Positions 1-7,975 of a stretch of 43,404 nucleotides of DNA are shown piece after piece. This stretch comes from Desulfobacterales bacterium. Its GTDB lineage: Bacteria; Desulfobacterota; Desulfobacteria; Desulfobacterales; Desulfosalsimonadaceae. The translations under genes and the position numbers were made by a program. Numbering within the stretch: position 1 is the first letter of the stretch; each line of letters begins with the position of its first letter. The notes below the pieces were generated by a model, which was not told the DNA's origin, made no database searches, and was given only the letters and a program-made list of their open reading frames with translations. The stretch is from NCBI GenBank assembly GCA_018399235.1, contig JAGYOX010000010.1, forward strand, positions 1-43,404. Direction: 5' to 3'.

Positions 1-24
1 GCGGGCTAAAGCCCGCCTCTACAT
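1..24. repeat. Dispersed hairpin repeat (GC-rich)
   Basis: GCGGGCT and AGCCCGC form a 7-bp stem at positions 1-16 and are followed by CTCTACAT. A related unit with a different stem (GGAAGGCT/AGCCTTCC, followed by GCTACATGG) occurs at 16808-16835. The shared plan of a hairpin followed by C-T-A-C-A suggests one intergenic repeat family. The left edge is cut by the window. Confidence 0.5.
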
Positions 25-36
25 CGCATCTACCAT

Positions 37-85
37 AAAAGTTGCTTATAGGCTCGGTCCCGGACGGCGGCCCGGGGGGTTACCT
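37..85 (+). repeat. Dispersed GC-rich repeat, copy 1
   Basis: A GC-rich segment starting AAAAGTTGC, with TCGGTCCCGG, CGGCGG and CCGGGGGGTTAC in order. The same order of blocks is found on the opposite strand at 36291-36338, between ptsN and rapZ. The two copies are about 36 kb apart, inverted, and clearly similar despite substitutions. No open frame is shared. It looks like a non-coding dispersed repeat. Confidence 0.6.
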
Positions 86-95
86 CCGAATTCAT

Positions 96-118
96 TTGAT
101 AGCGCTGTTGATAGCGCT
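96..118 (+). repeat. 11-bp direct repeat upstream of S1 gene
   Basis: TTGATAGCGCT occurs at 96-106 and again at 108-118, a period of 12. The second copy gives a -35-like TTGATA about 19 nt before a -10-like GATACT (133-138), so the repeat may overlap the promoter of the S1-domain gene at 190. The promoter reading is weak. Confidence 0.35.
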
Positions 119-189
119 TGCAAGCCCGGTTTGATACTGGTAAAAAAGAAAAAAATCTTGTGCATTTAGAAATAAGGGGAGAGTCATAA

Positions 190-1689
190 ATGACGGATAA
201 CGATTTGGAAAATCCAAACGAAAATGAGCATCAAGACCCAACCGAAAATGAAGATGAAAGCGAAAGTTTTGAAGCGCTTTTTGAATCCTATATGACCGAC
301 ATGAGTCCGGATATCCGGGTAGGGGATAAGATTTCAGGGGAAATTATCGTCATCGGCCGGGATAACGTTTTTCTCAATACAGGAAGCAAAATTGACGGCG
401 TTGTTGAAAAATCCGAACTGATAGACGAAAACGGCGAACTGCCTTACAAGGTGGGAGACAAGCTGGATTTGTATGTCATCGCCACCGGCGAAGGTGAAAT
501 CCAGTTATCAAAGGCGATTGGAACCTCTGGAAGCTCTGAGCTGCTTTATGAAGCCCTTCAAAACAAAATTCCGGTTGAAGGCAAGGTAAAGGAAACCTGT
601 AAAGGCGGCTTCCGTGTTCAGGTGATGGGAAAAATTGGCTTCTGCCCCATCAGCCAGATTGATGTCGCGTATGTTGAAAAGCCTGAAGCATACGTGGGCT
701 CCACATTGGAATTTCTGATCGAGCGGATTGAGGAAAAGGGGCGGAATATCGTTGTCAACCGCCGGAAATATCTTGAACGGCTCTTTGCCGAGGAGCGCGA
801 AAAATTTCTAACCGAGGTCAAAGCCGGAGATATCCTAACCGGCAGGGTCTCCAAGCTGATGCCATATGGGGCATTTGTTGAACTGCATCCCGGAGTTGAA
901 GGCATGGTCCATATCTCAGAGCTCAGCTGGTCCAGGGTTGCTGATCCGGATGAGGCTGTGTCGGTGGGCGATCCCCTGACGGTTAAAATCCTCTCAATAG
1001 AGGAAGCAGATGCCAAGTCCGGCGGAATAAAAATATCGTTGTCCGCCAAGCAGGTTACCAGCGATCCATGGGAAACCGTCGCGGAGAGGTTTCAGCCGGG
1101 CGATAAAGTCGAGGGGCAAGTTACTCGATGCGCGGATTTCGGGGCTTTTGTAGAAGTTGAGCCGGGTATCGAAGGCCTGGTTCATATCAGCGAGATGAGC
1201 CATGTCAAACGGGTAATAAAGGCTGAGGACTTTGTCAGTCCGGGGGATAAGGTCGCGGTCATGGTCAAAACCGTTGATCCGGCAAAAAAAAGGTTGTCTC
1301 TTAGCATTAAAGATACCGAGGGCGATCCATGGTTAAACATTGAAAACCGGCTTAAATTAGGCCAAACAGTTGAGGGGCGGATTGAAAAAAAGGCGGATTT
1401 CGGCTATTTTATCTGTTTAGAGCCCGGCATCACAGGTTTAATGCCCAAATCGAAAATCGATCGTGCGCCGTATCCCCAGGATATTGAGAAGCTTAAAACC
1501 GATGACCCCATTACCGTAAAGATCGAAGCCATTGATAGCCGGGACAAAAAAATCACGCTGGCCGTATCTGATGCGGTTGATCAAAAAGACCTGCAAAAAT
1601 ATACATCCGTGGGACAATCGAACAAGACATCTGCAGGCATTGGAAGCCTTGGAGAAAAACTTCAGGAAGCTATGAAATCTAAAAAATAG
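190..1689 (+). CDS. S1 RNA-binding-domain protein (ribosomal protein S1-like)
   Basis: A 499-residue protein built from five S1 (OB-fold) RNA-binding repeats at about residues 41-110, 126-195, 210-285, 300-372 and 387-460. Repeats 3 and 4 carry the classical GAFVEL/GAFVEV and EGxVHISE cores; the last is more diverged (GYFICL). The first about 38 residues are very acidic (many Glu, Asp and Asn). Canonical proteobacterial S1 has six repeats, so this is either a shortened S1 paralogue or an S1-family translation/RNA-decay factor. The start is supported by GGGGAGAG a few bases upstream of ATG. The next gene runs convergently. Binding of mRNA is inferred from the domain; ribosome association is not shown here. 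Confidence 0.85.
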   Translation: MTDNDLENPNENEHQDPTENEDESESFEALFESYMTDMSPDIRVGDKISGEIIVIGRDNVFLNTGSKIDGVVEKSELIDENGELPYKVGDKLDLYVIATGEGEIQLSKAIGTSGSSELLYEALQNKIPVEGKVKETCKGGFRVQVMGKIGFCPISQIDVAYVEKPEAYVGSTLEFLIERIEEKGRNIVVNRRKYLERLFAEEREKFLTEVKAGDILTGRVSKLMPYGAFVELHPGVEGMVHISELSWSRVADPDEAVSVGDPLTVKILSIEEADAKSGGIKISLSAKQVTSDPWETVAERFQPGDKVEGQVTRCADFGAFVEVEPGIEGLVHISEMSHVKRVIKAEDFVSPGDKVAVMVKTVDPAKKRLSLSIKDTEGDPWLNIENRLKLGQTVEGRIEKKADFGYFICLEPGITGLMPKSKIDRAPYPQDIEKLKTDDPITVKIEAIDSRDKKITLAVSDAVDQKDLQKYTSVGQSNKTSAGIGSLGEKLQEAMKSKK

Positions 1690-1720
1690 AAAATATATGG
1701 TTTTTCCCTGTTTTTTGGCT

Positions 1721-2017
1721 CTACTTCTTGGCGAATATGCCGTTTATGATCATTATCAATGCGCCCAGGACTACCAAAACCAAAAATAAGGGCAAATGAA
1801 TAAACCCATCCACCCATTGCTGCATAACAGCAGGTAATTTCTCAATCCATTGAAAATTATCGGGGCCGCCAAACGTATTCATAAATGAAATATGTCCGCT
1901 GACTTTTGTACCACCGCCGGGACCCGACTTCGCCATCATCTGTTCAATCATCTTAAATCCGTAAAGTACGACGCCGCTGAGTAAAATAATCAAGCCGGCC
2001 AAAGTTGTTTTTGTCAT
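1721..2017 (-). CDS. Small two-helix membrane protein, unknown
   Basis: A 98-residue protein with an N-terminal hydrophobic helix (about residues 5-22) and a C-terminal one (about 73-93) separated by a Gly-rich, polar stretch (GPGGGTKVSG). AGGAGG precedes the ATG by 9 nt, which supports translation. I do not recognise a family. It is convergent with the S1 gene (31-bp gap) and separated from sdhB by repeat DNA, so the context gives no clue to function. Confidence 0.6.
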   Translation of the reverse strand: MTKTTLAGLIILLSGVVLYGFKMIEQMMAKSGPGGGTKVSGHISFMNTFGGPDNFQWIEKLPAVMQQWVDGFIHLPLFLVLVVLGALIMIINGIFAKK

Positions 2018-2340
2018 GCCTTATTCCTCCTGCTTCCATTTTTTCTTGAATTCAAATGACACACAGGACTTCTAAATAACTTAACGGTTTAAGGTTTAAG
2101 GTATAAGGTATAAGGTTAAAAAAAATCAAAAGCTTACTGCCTCAGTGCCTCAGTGCCTTTTACTTATGTCATTCCGAGGAGCGAAAGCGACGAGGAATCT
2201 TGTTTGTTAAAAATTTCTCGCTTCCGCTCGATAATGATAATATGTATATTTTTTGAGTTATTTTTTGCAAAAATACCTCTGTGGAATAAGTCTCCTTTTA
2301 CGGAATTATTAATATTAGGTATCATATATTTTTATGGATT
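2018..2340. repeat. Intergenic repeat cluster
   Basis: This 323-bp spacer is mostly repeats. At 2086-2120 there are five heptamers of the type GGTTTAA/GGTATAA. At about 2136-2160 there is the reverse of an 8-nt unit, AGGCACTG, repeated. At about 2164-2236 there is an imperfect palindrome (ATTCCGAGGAGCGAAAGCG, then on the other arm TTTCTCGCTTCCGCTCG). Related units recur at 16650-16762 and 36345-36432. No gene is supported here. Confidence 0.7.
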
Positions 2341-3102
2341 TTAAGCGGATTTTAATTCAGCCTTCATCAGCTCACGGTTCAACCGGGCGATCTCCCGGAT
2401 GGAGATGCCTTTCGGACATTCAACTTCACATTCCGCCTCATTAGAGCAGTTGCCGAACCCCAGCTCATCCATTTTCCTGACCATGGCCCGGACCCGTCGG
2501 GCCGCTTCAGGCCGACCCTGGGGCAAAAGAGCCAAATGCGACACCTTTGCGCCGATAAAAAGCATGGCGGATGAATTCGGACATGCGGCCACACAGGCCC
2601 CACAGCCGATGCATGCCGCAGCGTTAAAAGCAAGGTCCGCCTTCTCCCTGGGCACCGGAATTGAATTGGCGTCCTGGGGCCCACCGGCATTTACCGAAAT
2701 GTATCCCCCGGCCTGAATAATCTGATCAAGAGCGCTGCGGTCCACCACCAGGTCCTTGACCAGTTTAAAGGCCCGGGCCCTCCAGGGTTCGATAACAATG
2801 GTCTCCCCGTCTTTAAAATGCCGCATATGCAGTTGGCACAGGGTGGTCTCCCTTTCCTTGCCATGCGCCCGCCCGTTTATTACGGCCCCGCACATGCCGC
2901 AGATCCCCTCCCGGCAGTCGTGATCAAAGGCAATCGGCTCGATACCCTTTTTTGTGAGTTCCTCGTTGACCACATCCAGCATTTCAAGAAAAGACATATC
3001 CGTTGAAATATTATTCGCCGGATAGGTCTCAAACCTTCCCTTTTTATCCGTCCGTCCCTGCCGCCAGACCTTTAGTGTTAAGTTAATCGTTGGTGCGCTC
3101 AT
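2341..3102 (-). CDS. sdhB: Succinate dehydrogenase/fumarate reductase iron-sulfur subunit
   Basis: The 253-residue electron-transfer subunit of the membrane complex linking succinate/fumarate to the quinone pool. It has a [2Fe-2S] ferredoxin domain with [10 protein letters not shown] and a later Cys in TTLCQLH, followed by a two-cluster domain with [12 protein letters not shown] and a second Cys group ([14 protein letters not shown]). The ATG at 3102 shares its A with the TGA of sdhA (TGATG), with GGAG 9 nt upstream; a GTG one codon earlier is possible. It is the last gene of sdhCAB. In a propionate oxidiser the complex would run as succinate dehydrogenase, but direction cannot be read from sequence. 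Confidence 0.96.
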   Translation of the reverse strand: MSAPTINLTLKVWRQGRTDKKGRFETYPANNISTDMSFLEMLDVVNEELTKKGIEPIAFDHDCREGICGMCGAVINGRAHGKERETTLCQLHMRHFKDGETIVIEPWRARAFKLVKDLVVDRSALDQIIQAGGYISVNAGGPQDANSIPVPREKADLAFNAAACIGCGACVAACPNSSAMLFIGAKVSHLALLPQGRPEAARRVRAMVRKMDELGFGNCSNEAECEVECPKGISIREIARLNRELMKAELKSA

Positions 3103-5015
3103 CACTTGTAGCTCCTTTGCGTCAACTCCACGTTCTCAAACACGAGGGGTTCCTTATGAAGTGTCGGCGATTGGTCGACCCCGACGTATTCCCAGGCGTT
3201 GACGTGACAATAGTTCTCGTCATCGCGAAGGGCTTCGTGGTCTTCCGTCTGATATGCCACGTTGAAGTGACAGCCGCAGGACTCCTCGCGGTTTAAGGCG
3301 TCGATTACCATCAATTCGCCGAATTCTAAAAAATCTGCCACCCGACCGGCCCTTTCCAGGCTCTGATTAAGGTCATGGCTGTCTCCCGGCACATTGACGT
3401 CCTGCCAGAACTGCGTCCGAAGCTCCCGGATTTTATCCAGTGCGGTTTTCAGGCCTTCCATATCCCTTGACATGCCGCAATAATCCCAGAGAATCAAACC
3501 AAGCTCCCGATGGATTTCATCCACAGTCCGGCTGCCCTTTACGGCAAGCAGTCTGTCAACCTGTTGGCGGGCATTGGCTATGCCTTCCAGAAAGGCATCA
3601 TGATCCGGCTTTACTTCCGGAAAGGGGGTACCGGCGAGATAACCGCCGATGGTGTAGGGAAGAATGAAGTAACCGTCCGCCAAGCCCTGCATCAGAGCGC
3701 TCGCCCCCAAGCGATTGGCACCATGATCGGAAAAATTCGCCTCCCCTAAAACAAACAGGCCTTCAATGGTGCTCATTAAATTATAATCCACCCACAGACC
3801 GCCCATGGTGTAGTGCACCGCCGGATAAATTTTCATAGGCGTTTCATAGGGGTGCTCTCCGGTAATTTTTTCATACATTTCAAAAAGGTTGCCGTATTTG
3901 GCTTCGATCACATCCCTGCCGTCCCGGCGGATGGCATCGGCGAAATCGAGATACACCGCAAGCCCGGTTTCGCCTACGCCTTTTCCTTTGTCGCACTGCT
4001 CTTTGGCGTTTCTAGATGCCACATCCCGGGGAACCAGATTTCCGAAACTCGGATATTTGCGCTCCAGATAGTAGTCCCGCTCGGATTCCGGAATTTCGTT
4101 GGGCCGACGCTTGTCCCCGGGTTGTTTGGGCACCCAGACCCGGCCATCGTTTCTCAAGCTCTCGCTCATAAGGGTGAGTTTGGACTGATAGGTGCCATGA
4201 ACCGGAATACAAGTCGGATGAATCTGCGTAAAACAAGGATTAGCAAAAAGCGCACCTTTTTTATACGCCCTGTAGGCGGCGTTCACATTGCATGACATGG
4301 CATTGGTGGAGAGAAAATAGGCATTGCCGTATCCTCCTGTCGCCAGGACTACGGCATGAGCGGCATAGCTTTCCAGCTCGCCAGTAATTAAATTCCTGAC
4401 AACAATACCCCGCGCTTTTCCGTCAACCACCACCAAATCAACCATTTCCCGGCGGGGGAACATCTCCACCTTGCCCTTGCCCACCTGCCGCATCAGCGCA
4501 CTATAGGCGCCCAGCAGCAGCTGCTGGCCGGTTTGCCCTTTGGCGTAAAAAGTCCGGGAAACCTGGGCGCCGCCGAATGAGCGGGTATCCAGCAGGCCGC
4601 CGTAATCCCTGGCAAAAGGAACCCCCTGGGCCACGCAGTGATCAATGATCTGTGTTGAGAGCTGGGCCAGGCGGTACACATTGCCCTCACGGGACCTGAA
4701 ATCACCGCCCTTTATCGTGTCATAGAACAGCCGCCAGATGCTGTCGCCGTCATTGGCGTAGTTTTTGGCTGCATTGATCCCCCCCTGGGCGGAAATGCTG
4801 TGGGCCCGCCGGGGTGTATCCTGGATGCAGAAGTTTTTCACGTTATATCCGAGCTCAGCCATCGTGGCTGCGGCTGATGCACCGGCAAGACCGGTGCCGA
4901 CCACGATAATATCGAATTTCTTCTTGTTGGCCGGGTTAACCAGTTTGAGTTCAAACCGATGACGGTCCCATTTCTCTGTAAGCGGGCCGCCGGGTATTTT
5001 TGCGTCAAGCTTCAT
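3102..5015 (-). CDS. sdhA: Succinate dehydrogenase/fumarate reductase flavoprotein subunit
   Basis: The 637-residue catalytic subunit. It has an N-terminal FAD-binding Rossmann motif ([12 protein letters not shown], about residues 38-49), the [11 protein letters not shown] segment whose His72 is the expected covalent FAD attachment site, the substrate-domain motif HPTCIPVHG, and the C-terminal [19 protein letters not shown] block. GAGGT precedes the ATG. It lies between sdhC and sdhB in the order C-A-B. With a single large cytochrome b subunit this is the Wolinella/Bacillus-like type B arrangement. Paired with SucCD in the same gene block, it closes the succinyl-CoA to fumarate part of the pathway. 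Confidence 0.96.
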   Translation of the reverse strand: MKLDAKIPGGPLTEKWDRHRFELKLVNPANKKKFDIIVVGTGLAGASAAATMAELGYNVKNFCIQDTPRRAHSISAQGGINAAKNYANDGDSIWRLFYDTIKGGDFRSREGNVYRLAQLSTQIIDHCVAQGVPFARDYGGLLDTRSFGGAQVSRTFYAKGQTGQQLLLGAYSALMRQVGKGKVEMFPRREMVDLVVVDGKARGIVVRNLITGELESYAAHAVVLATGGYGNAYFLSTNAMSCNVNAAYRAYKKGALFANPCFTQIHPTCIPVHGTYQSKLTLMSESLRNDGRVWVPKQPGDKRRPNEIPESERDYYLERKYPSFGNLVPRDVASRNAKEQCDKGKGVGETGLAVYLDFADAIRRDGRDVIEAKYGNLFEMYEKITGEHPYETPMKIYPAVHYTMGGLWVDYNLMSTIEGLFVLGEANFSDHGANRLGASALMQGLADGYFILPYTIGGYLAGTPFPEVKPDHDAFLEGIANARQQVDRLLAVKGSRTVDEIHRELGLILWDYCGMSRDMEGLKTALDKIRELRTQFWQDVNVPGDSHDLNQSLERAGRVADFLEFGELMVIDALNREESCGCHFNVAYQTEDHEALRDDENYCHVNAWEYVGVDQSPTLHKEPLVFENVELTQRSYK

Positions 5016-5030
5016 GATTACCTCGTTGTT

Positions 5031-5065
5031 CTAGAAACTAGAGACTTGAGACTAGAAACTAGATA
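5031..5065. repeat. Heptamer array, CTAGAAA type
   Basis: Five consecutive heptamers, CTAGAAA, CTAGAGA, CTTGAGA, CTAGAAA and CTAGATA, fill the spacer between sdhC and sdhA. A related family is at 10484-10518. Confidence 0.75.
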
Positions 5066-5086
5066 AGGGTTTTTTTATTTATCGTT

Positions 5087-5728
5087 TTAAATGCCCCATC
5101 CAATATAAAGCGGTATCAAGCCGAATCCAAAGCCGACCAGCAGCGCGAACACAATGCCGGCGCCCTGAATAATCGGCATATATTTGGGATGATTGGCGCC
5201 GAGCGTCTGGAAAAGGCTCCAGAACCCATGTCGGACATGAATGGCCACGACCACCATCGCCGCCATGTAAAGGCATACATATAAGGCACTGGAAAATGTA
5301 GCAGATACCGTATTAAACACCAGTCCGCCGGGATGTTCGACAAAATGAAAATTCAGCAGATGGAATATAATAAACACCAGAATCAGAAATCCGGTATAAG
5401 GAGCGGTGGCCGATCCGATCGTCCGGCCGCCGGCCCATTTATTAACCGCATATCGTACGGGCCGGGCCCGCAAATTCTGTACAAACAGAACTGCGCCGGT
5501 CGATACATGGATAATAAGGAAAAATAAAAGGCCGAGTTCGGCTACGGTAATGAGGGGTCCCAAAGCATGAAGATGCTCCACATAGGATTCAAATGTCTGC
5601 CGGCCGACATATAACGTCAGGTTGCCCAACAGATGAATCAGAAGAAAAATACAGAACCCGAGTCCCGTCACCGCCATCATCAGCTTCTTGCCGATAGAGG
5701 TGGTAAATATGTTTGCTAAAGTGTTCAT
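5087..5728 (-). CDS. sdhC: Succinate dehydrogenase cytochrome b subunit (type B, five-helix)
   Basis: A 213-residue integral membrane protein with five hydrophobic segments (about residues 15-40, 62-84, 110-130, 150-168 and 185-205). It carries His32, His74, His123, His164 and His167 inside or at the edges of helices, as expected for the di-haem cytochrome b of type B succinate:quinone oxidoreductases, which have one fused anchor subunit. No sdhD is present, consistent with that. The upstream spacer to sucD is a heptamer array, and its last units lie close to the weak ribosome-binding site (AGGAAT). Confidence 0.92.
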   Translation of the reverse strand: MNTLANIFTTSIGKKLMMAVTGLGFCIFLLIHLLGNLTLYVGRQTFESYVEHLHALGPLITVAELGLLFFLIIHVSTGAVLFVQNLRARPVRYAVNKWAGGRTIGSATAPYTGFLILVFIIFHLLNFHFVEHPGGLVFNTVSATFSSALYVCLYMAAMVVVAIHVRHGFWSLFQTLGANHPKYMPIIQGAGIVFALLVGFGFGLIPLYIGWGI

Positions 5729-5735
5729 GAGATAT

Positions 5736-5889
5736 TCCTATACCTTAAATCCAATACCTTATACCTTATACCTTAAACCTTATACCCTATACCTTAAACC
5801 TTATACCCTATACCTTAAACCTTATACCCTATACCTTAAACCTTATACCCTATACCTTAAACCCTATACCCTATACCTTAAACCCTATT
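5736..5889. repeat. Heptamer array with 21-nt higher-order unit
   Basis: About 22 heptamers of the form CC(T/C)TA(T/A)A. From 5778 to 5861 there are four exact copies of a three-heptamer unit in the order CCTTATA, CCCTATA, CCTTAAA. The phase is unbroken from 5771 to 5889, where the array runs over the sucD stop codon (5885-5887). Read in the plus direction it gives an artefactual YTLYLKP peptide repeat. It separates sucD from sdhC. Confidence 0.9.
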
Positions 5890-6760
5890 CCCCAAACACC
5901 TCAGCGCAAACCTTGCCAATATCCCCCAAGTTTTCGCAGACGGTGACACCGCAGGACCGAAGCTTTTCAATTTTGGCGCCGGCGGTACCGCTGCTGCCGC
6001 TGATGATTGCCCCGGCATGGCCCATACGGCGTCCAGGAGGGGCGGTAATGCCGGCCACAAACCCAACCACCGGTTTGCTGAGATTGGCTTTAATATAATC
6101 CGCGGCATTTTCTTCGGCATTGCCTCCGATTTCACCCACCATAACAACCCCTTTGGTGTCCGGATCTTTTTCAAAAGCGCTCAGGCAGTCAATAAAGTTG
6201 GTCCCGTTGATGGGGTCCCCCCCGATCCCGATGCAGGTCGTCTGGCCCAGCCCCTCACGGGTTAACTGATAAACCACCTCGTAGGTGAGGGTACCGGAAC
6301 GCGAAACTACGCCGATCGGGCCGCCGGGTTTATGAATCGGTCCGGGCATAATTCCTACTTTGGCTTCCCCCGGCGTGATGATGCCCGGGCAGTTCGGCCC
6401 AATCAGCCGGGAACCGGATTGGTTCAATACATGCTTGACACGCGCCATATCCAGCACCGGAATGCCTTCAGTAATGGCCACAATTAATTCAACCCCGGCG
6501 TCAGCGGATTCCATGATCGCATCTGCGGCAAAGGGCGGGGGGACGAATATCATACTGCAATTGGCGCCGGTTTTCTTAACCGCTTGCTTTACTGAATTAA
6601 AAATCGGCACTCCGTCCATATCATTGCCGCCTTTGCCCGGCGTAACCCCGGCCACCACGTTGGTGCCATATAAAATGCACTGGCGGGTGTGAAACTGTCC
6701 TTCTTTTCCCGTAATTCCCTGCACCACCAGTTTGGTATCTGAATTTACAAAAATACTCAT
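5885..6760 (-). CDS. sucD: Succinyl-CoA synthetase alpha subunit
   Basis: A 291-residue subunit that binds CoA and carries the phosphorylated His (His248 in GHAGAIISG) in the reaction succinyl-CoA + NDP + Pi to succinate + NTP + CoA. An N-terminal CoA-binding Rossmann domain (TGKEGQFHT) is followed by the ligase domain. The ATG at 6760 is chosen because GGAG lies 9 nt upstream and the length then matches the family; a GTG five codons earlier is the alternative. It follows sucC by about 30 bp and is presumably translated with it as the usual alpha-beta pair. It yields substrate-level phosphorylation in propionate oxidation. Confidence 0.95.
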   Translation of the reverse strand: MSIFVNSDTKLVVQGITGKEGQFHTRQCILYGTNVVAGVTPGKGGNDMDGVPIFNSVKQAVKKTGANCSMIFVPPPFAADAIMESADAGVELIVAITEGIPVLDMARVKHVLNQSGSRLIGPNCPGIITPGEAKVGIMPGPIHKPGGPIGVVSRSGTLTYEVVYQLTREGLGQTTCIGIGGDPINGTNFIDCLSAFEKDPDTKGVVMVGEIGGNAEENAADYIKANLSKPVVGFVAGITAPPGRRMGHAGAIISGSSGTAGAKIEKLRSCGVTVCENLGDIGKVCAEVFGE

Positions 6761-6792
6761 TCTCTTATGCTCCACATCCTGTCATCACCGAA

Positions 6793-7956
6793 TCAGCAAA
6801 CAATCCGGGCCACCTGTTTACCTGCATCCTTCATATCAACCGCGGTAAAAAGTTTCATTCCGGAATCTTCAAGAATTTTCCGACCTTCTTCCACGTTGGT
6901 GCCTTCCATGCGGACCACCACGGGCACCTTGATGTCCATGTTTTTGGCGGCCGCCACAACCCCTTGGGCGAGAATGTCACAGCGCAGAATGCCGCCGAAA
7001 ATATTGATCAAAATCCCCTTCACTTTTTCATCGCTTAATATGATCCGAAATCCGTTCTCCACCATTTCAGCCGTGGCTCCGCCCCCGACATCAAGAAAAT
7101 TGGCAGGCTCGGCGCCGGCAAGCTTGATAGTATCCATCACCGCCATGGCAAGACCCGCGCCGTTTACCATGTTACCAACATTTCCATCCATGTTGATATA
7201 ATTTAGATTGTATTTTGATGCCTCGACCTCCAGGGGGTCCTCCTCGTCAATATCCCGGTATTCCTCCACGATCTCCTTATGACGGAACAGCGCATTATCG
7301 TCAAAATCCATCTTTGCATCAAGCGCTATAACCGCATCGTCGGCTGTAAGCACCAGCGGATTAATTTCAACAAGCGAGCAGTCATAATCGACGAACAGCC
7401 TGTAGAGTTGATTGAGCATACGGGTAAAGGGCTTAATGGCGGCTGCAGGCAGGTTCAATCCGAATGCCGCCTGACGACTGTGATAAGGCTGGATACCCAG
7501 AAGCGGGTTGATCTGAACCTTTATGATTTTCTCCGGGGTGCTGGCCGCCACCTCTTCGATCTCCATGCCGCCGGCTTCGCTGGCGATCACCATGATGTTG
7601 GCCGTATCCCTGTCAATAATCAGGCTTAAGTACAGCTCCTTTTTGATCTCAAGCCCCTCTTCAACCAAGACCTGTTTAACCGTCTTGCCTTCAGGACCAG
7701 TCTGGTGTGTTACCAGATTCATCCCGATTATTGCCGCTGCATTTTCTTTAACCTCATCAAGGGTTTTTGAAACTTTGACCCCTCCGCCTTTACCACGGCC
7801 GCCGGCATGAATCTGGGCTTTGACCACGACCGGGAATTTTGCCAAAGATTCGGCAGTTCGAACGGCCTCGCCGGCATCCTTTGCCACACCGCCGTTTGGG
7901 ACCGGCACCTCATACTGTTTAAAAAGCGCTTTGGCCTGAAATTCATGAATCTTCAT
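6793..7956 (-). CDS. sucC: Succinyl-CoA synthetase beta subunit (ADP/GDP-forming)
   Basis: A 387-residue nucleotide-binding subunit. An N-terminal ATP-grasp domain ([19 protein letters not shown], then [18 protein letters not shown]) is followed by the ligase-CoA domain with [10 protein letters not shown]. The length is typical for bacterial SucC (about 388). GGAG precedes the ATG. It lies 19 bp downstream of the biotin-carboxyltransferase gene and upstream of sucD, so the pair sits between methylmalonyl-CoA metabolism and succinate dehydrogenase. Confidence 0.96.
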   Translation of the reverse strand: MKIHEFQAKALFKQYEVPVPNGGVAKDAGEAVRTAESLAKFPVVVKAQIHAGGRGKGGGVKVSKTLDEVKENAAAIIGMNLVTHQTGPEGKTVKQVLVEEGLEIKKELYLSLIIDRDTANIMVIASEAGGMEIEEVAASTPEKIIKVQINPLLGIQPYHSRQAAFGLNLPAAAIKPFTRMLNQLYRLFVDYDCSLVEINPLVLTADDAVIALDAKMDFDDNALFRHKEIVEEYRDIDEEDPLEVEASKYNLNYINMDGNVGNMVNGAGLAMAVMDTIKLAGAEPANFLDVGGGATAEMVENGFRIILSDEKVKGILINIFGGILRCDILAQGVVAAAKNMDIKVPVVVRMEGTNVEEGRKILEDSGMKLFTAVDMKDAGKQVARIVC

Positions 7957-7975
7957 TTAATGTTAACTCCTATTT

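Noticed and set aside
618-1203. Minus-strand frames within the S1 gene
   Set aside because: Shadows of the repeated S1 coding sequence; no ribosome-binding site or family match.
2153-2344. 63-codon plus-strand frame near the sdhB end
   Set aside because: Lies inside the palindromic repeat and AT-rich spacer; no ribosome-binding site.
5771-5889. CCCTAAA-like heptamers resembling eukaryotic telomere repeats
   Set aside because: The units vary (CCTTATA, CCCTATA, CCTTAAA) and are internal to a bacterial gene block.
5688-6098. Plus-strand frame encoding a YTLYLKP peptide repeat (seven-residue period)
   Set aside because: It is the translation of the 21-nt heptamer array and then the antisense of sucD. 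No ribosome-binding site and no coding signal of its own.
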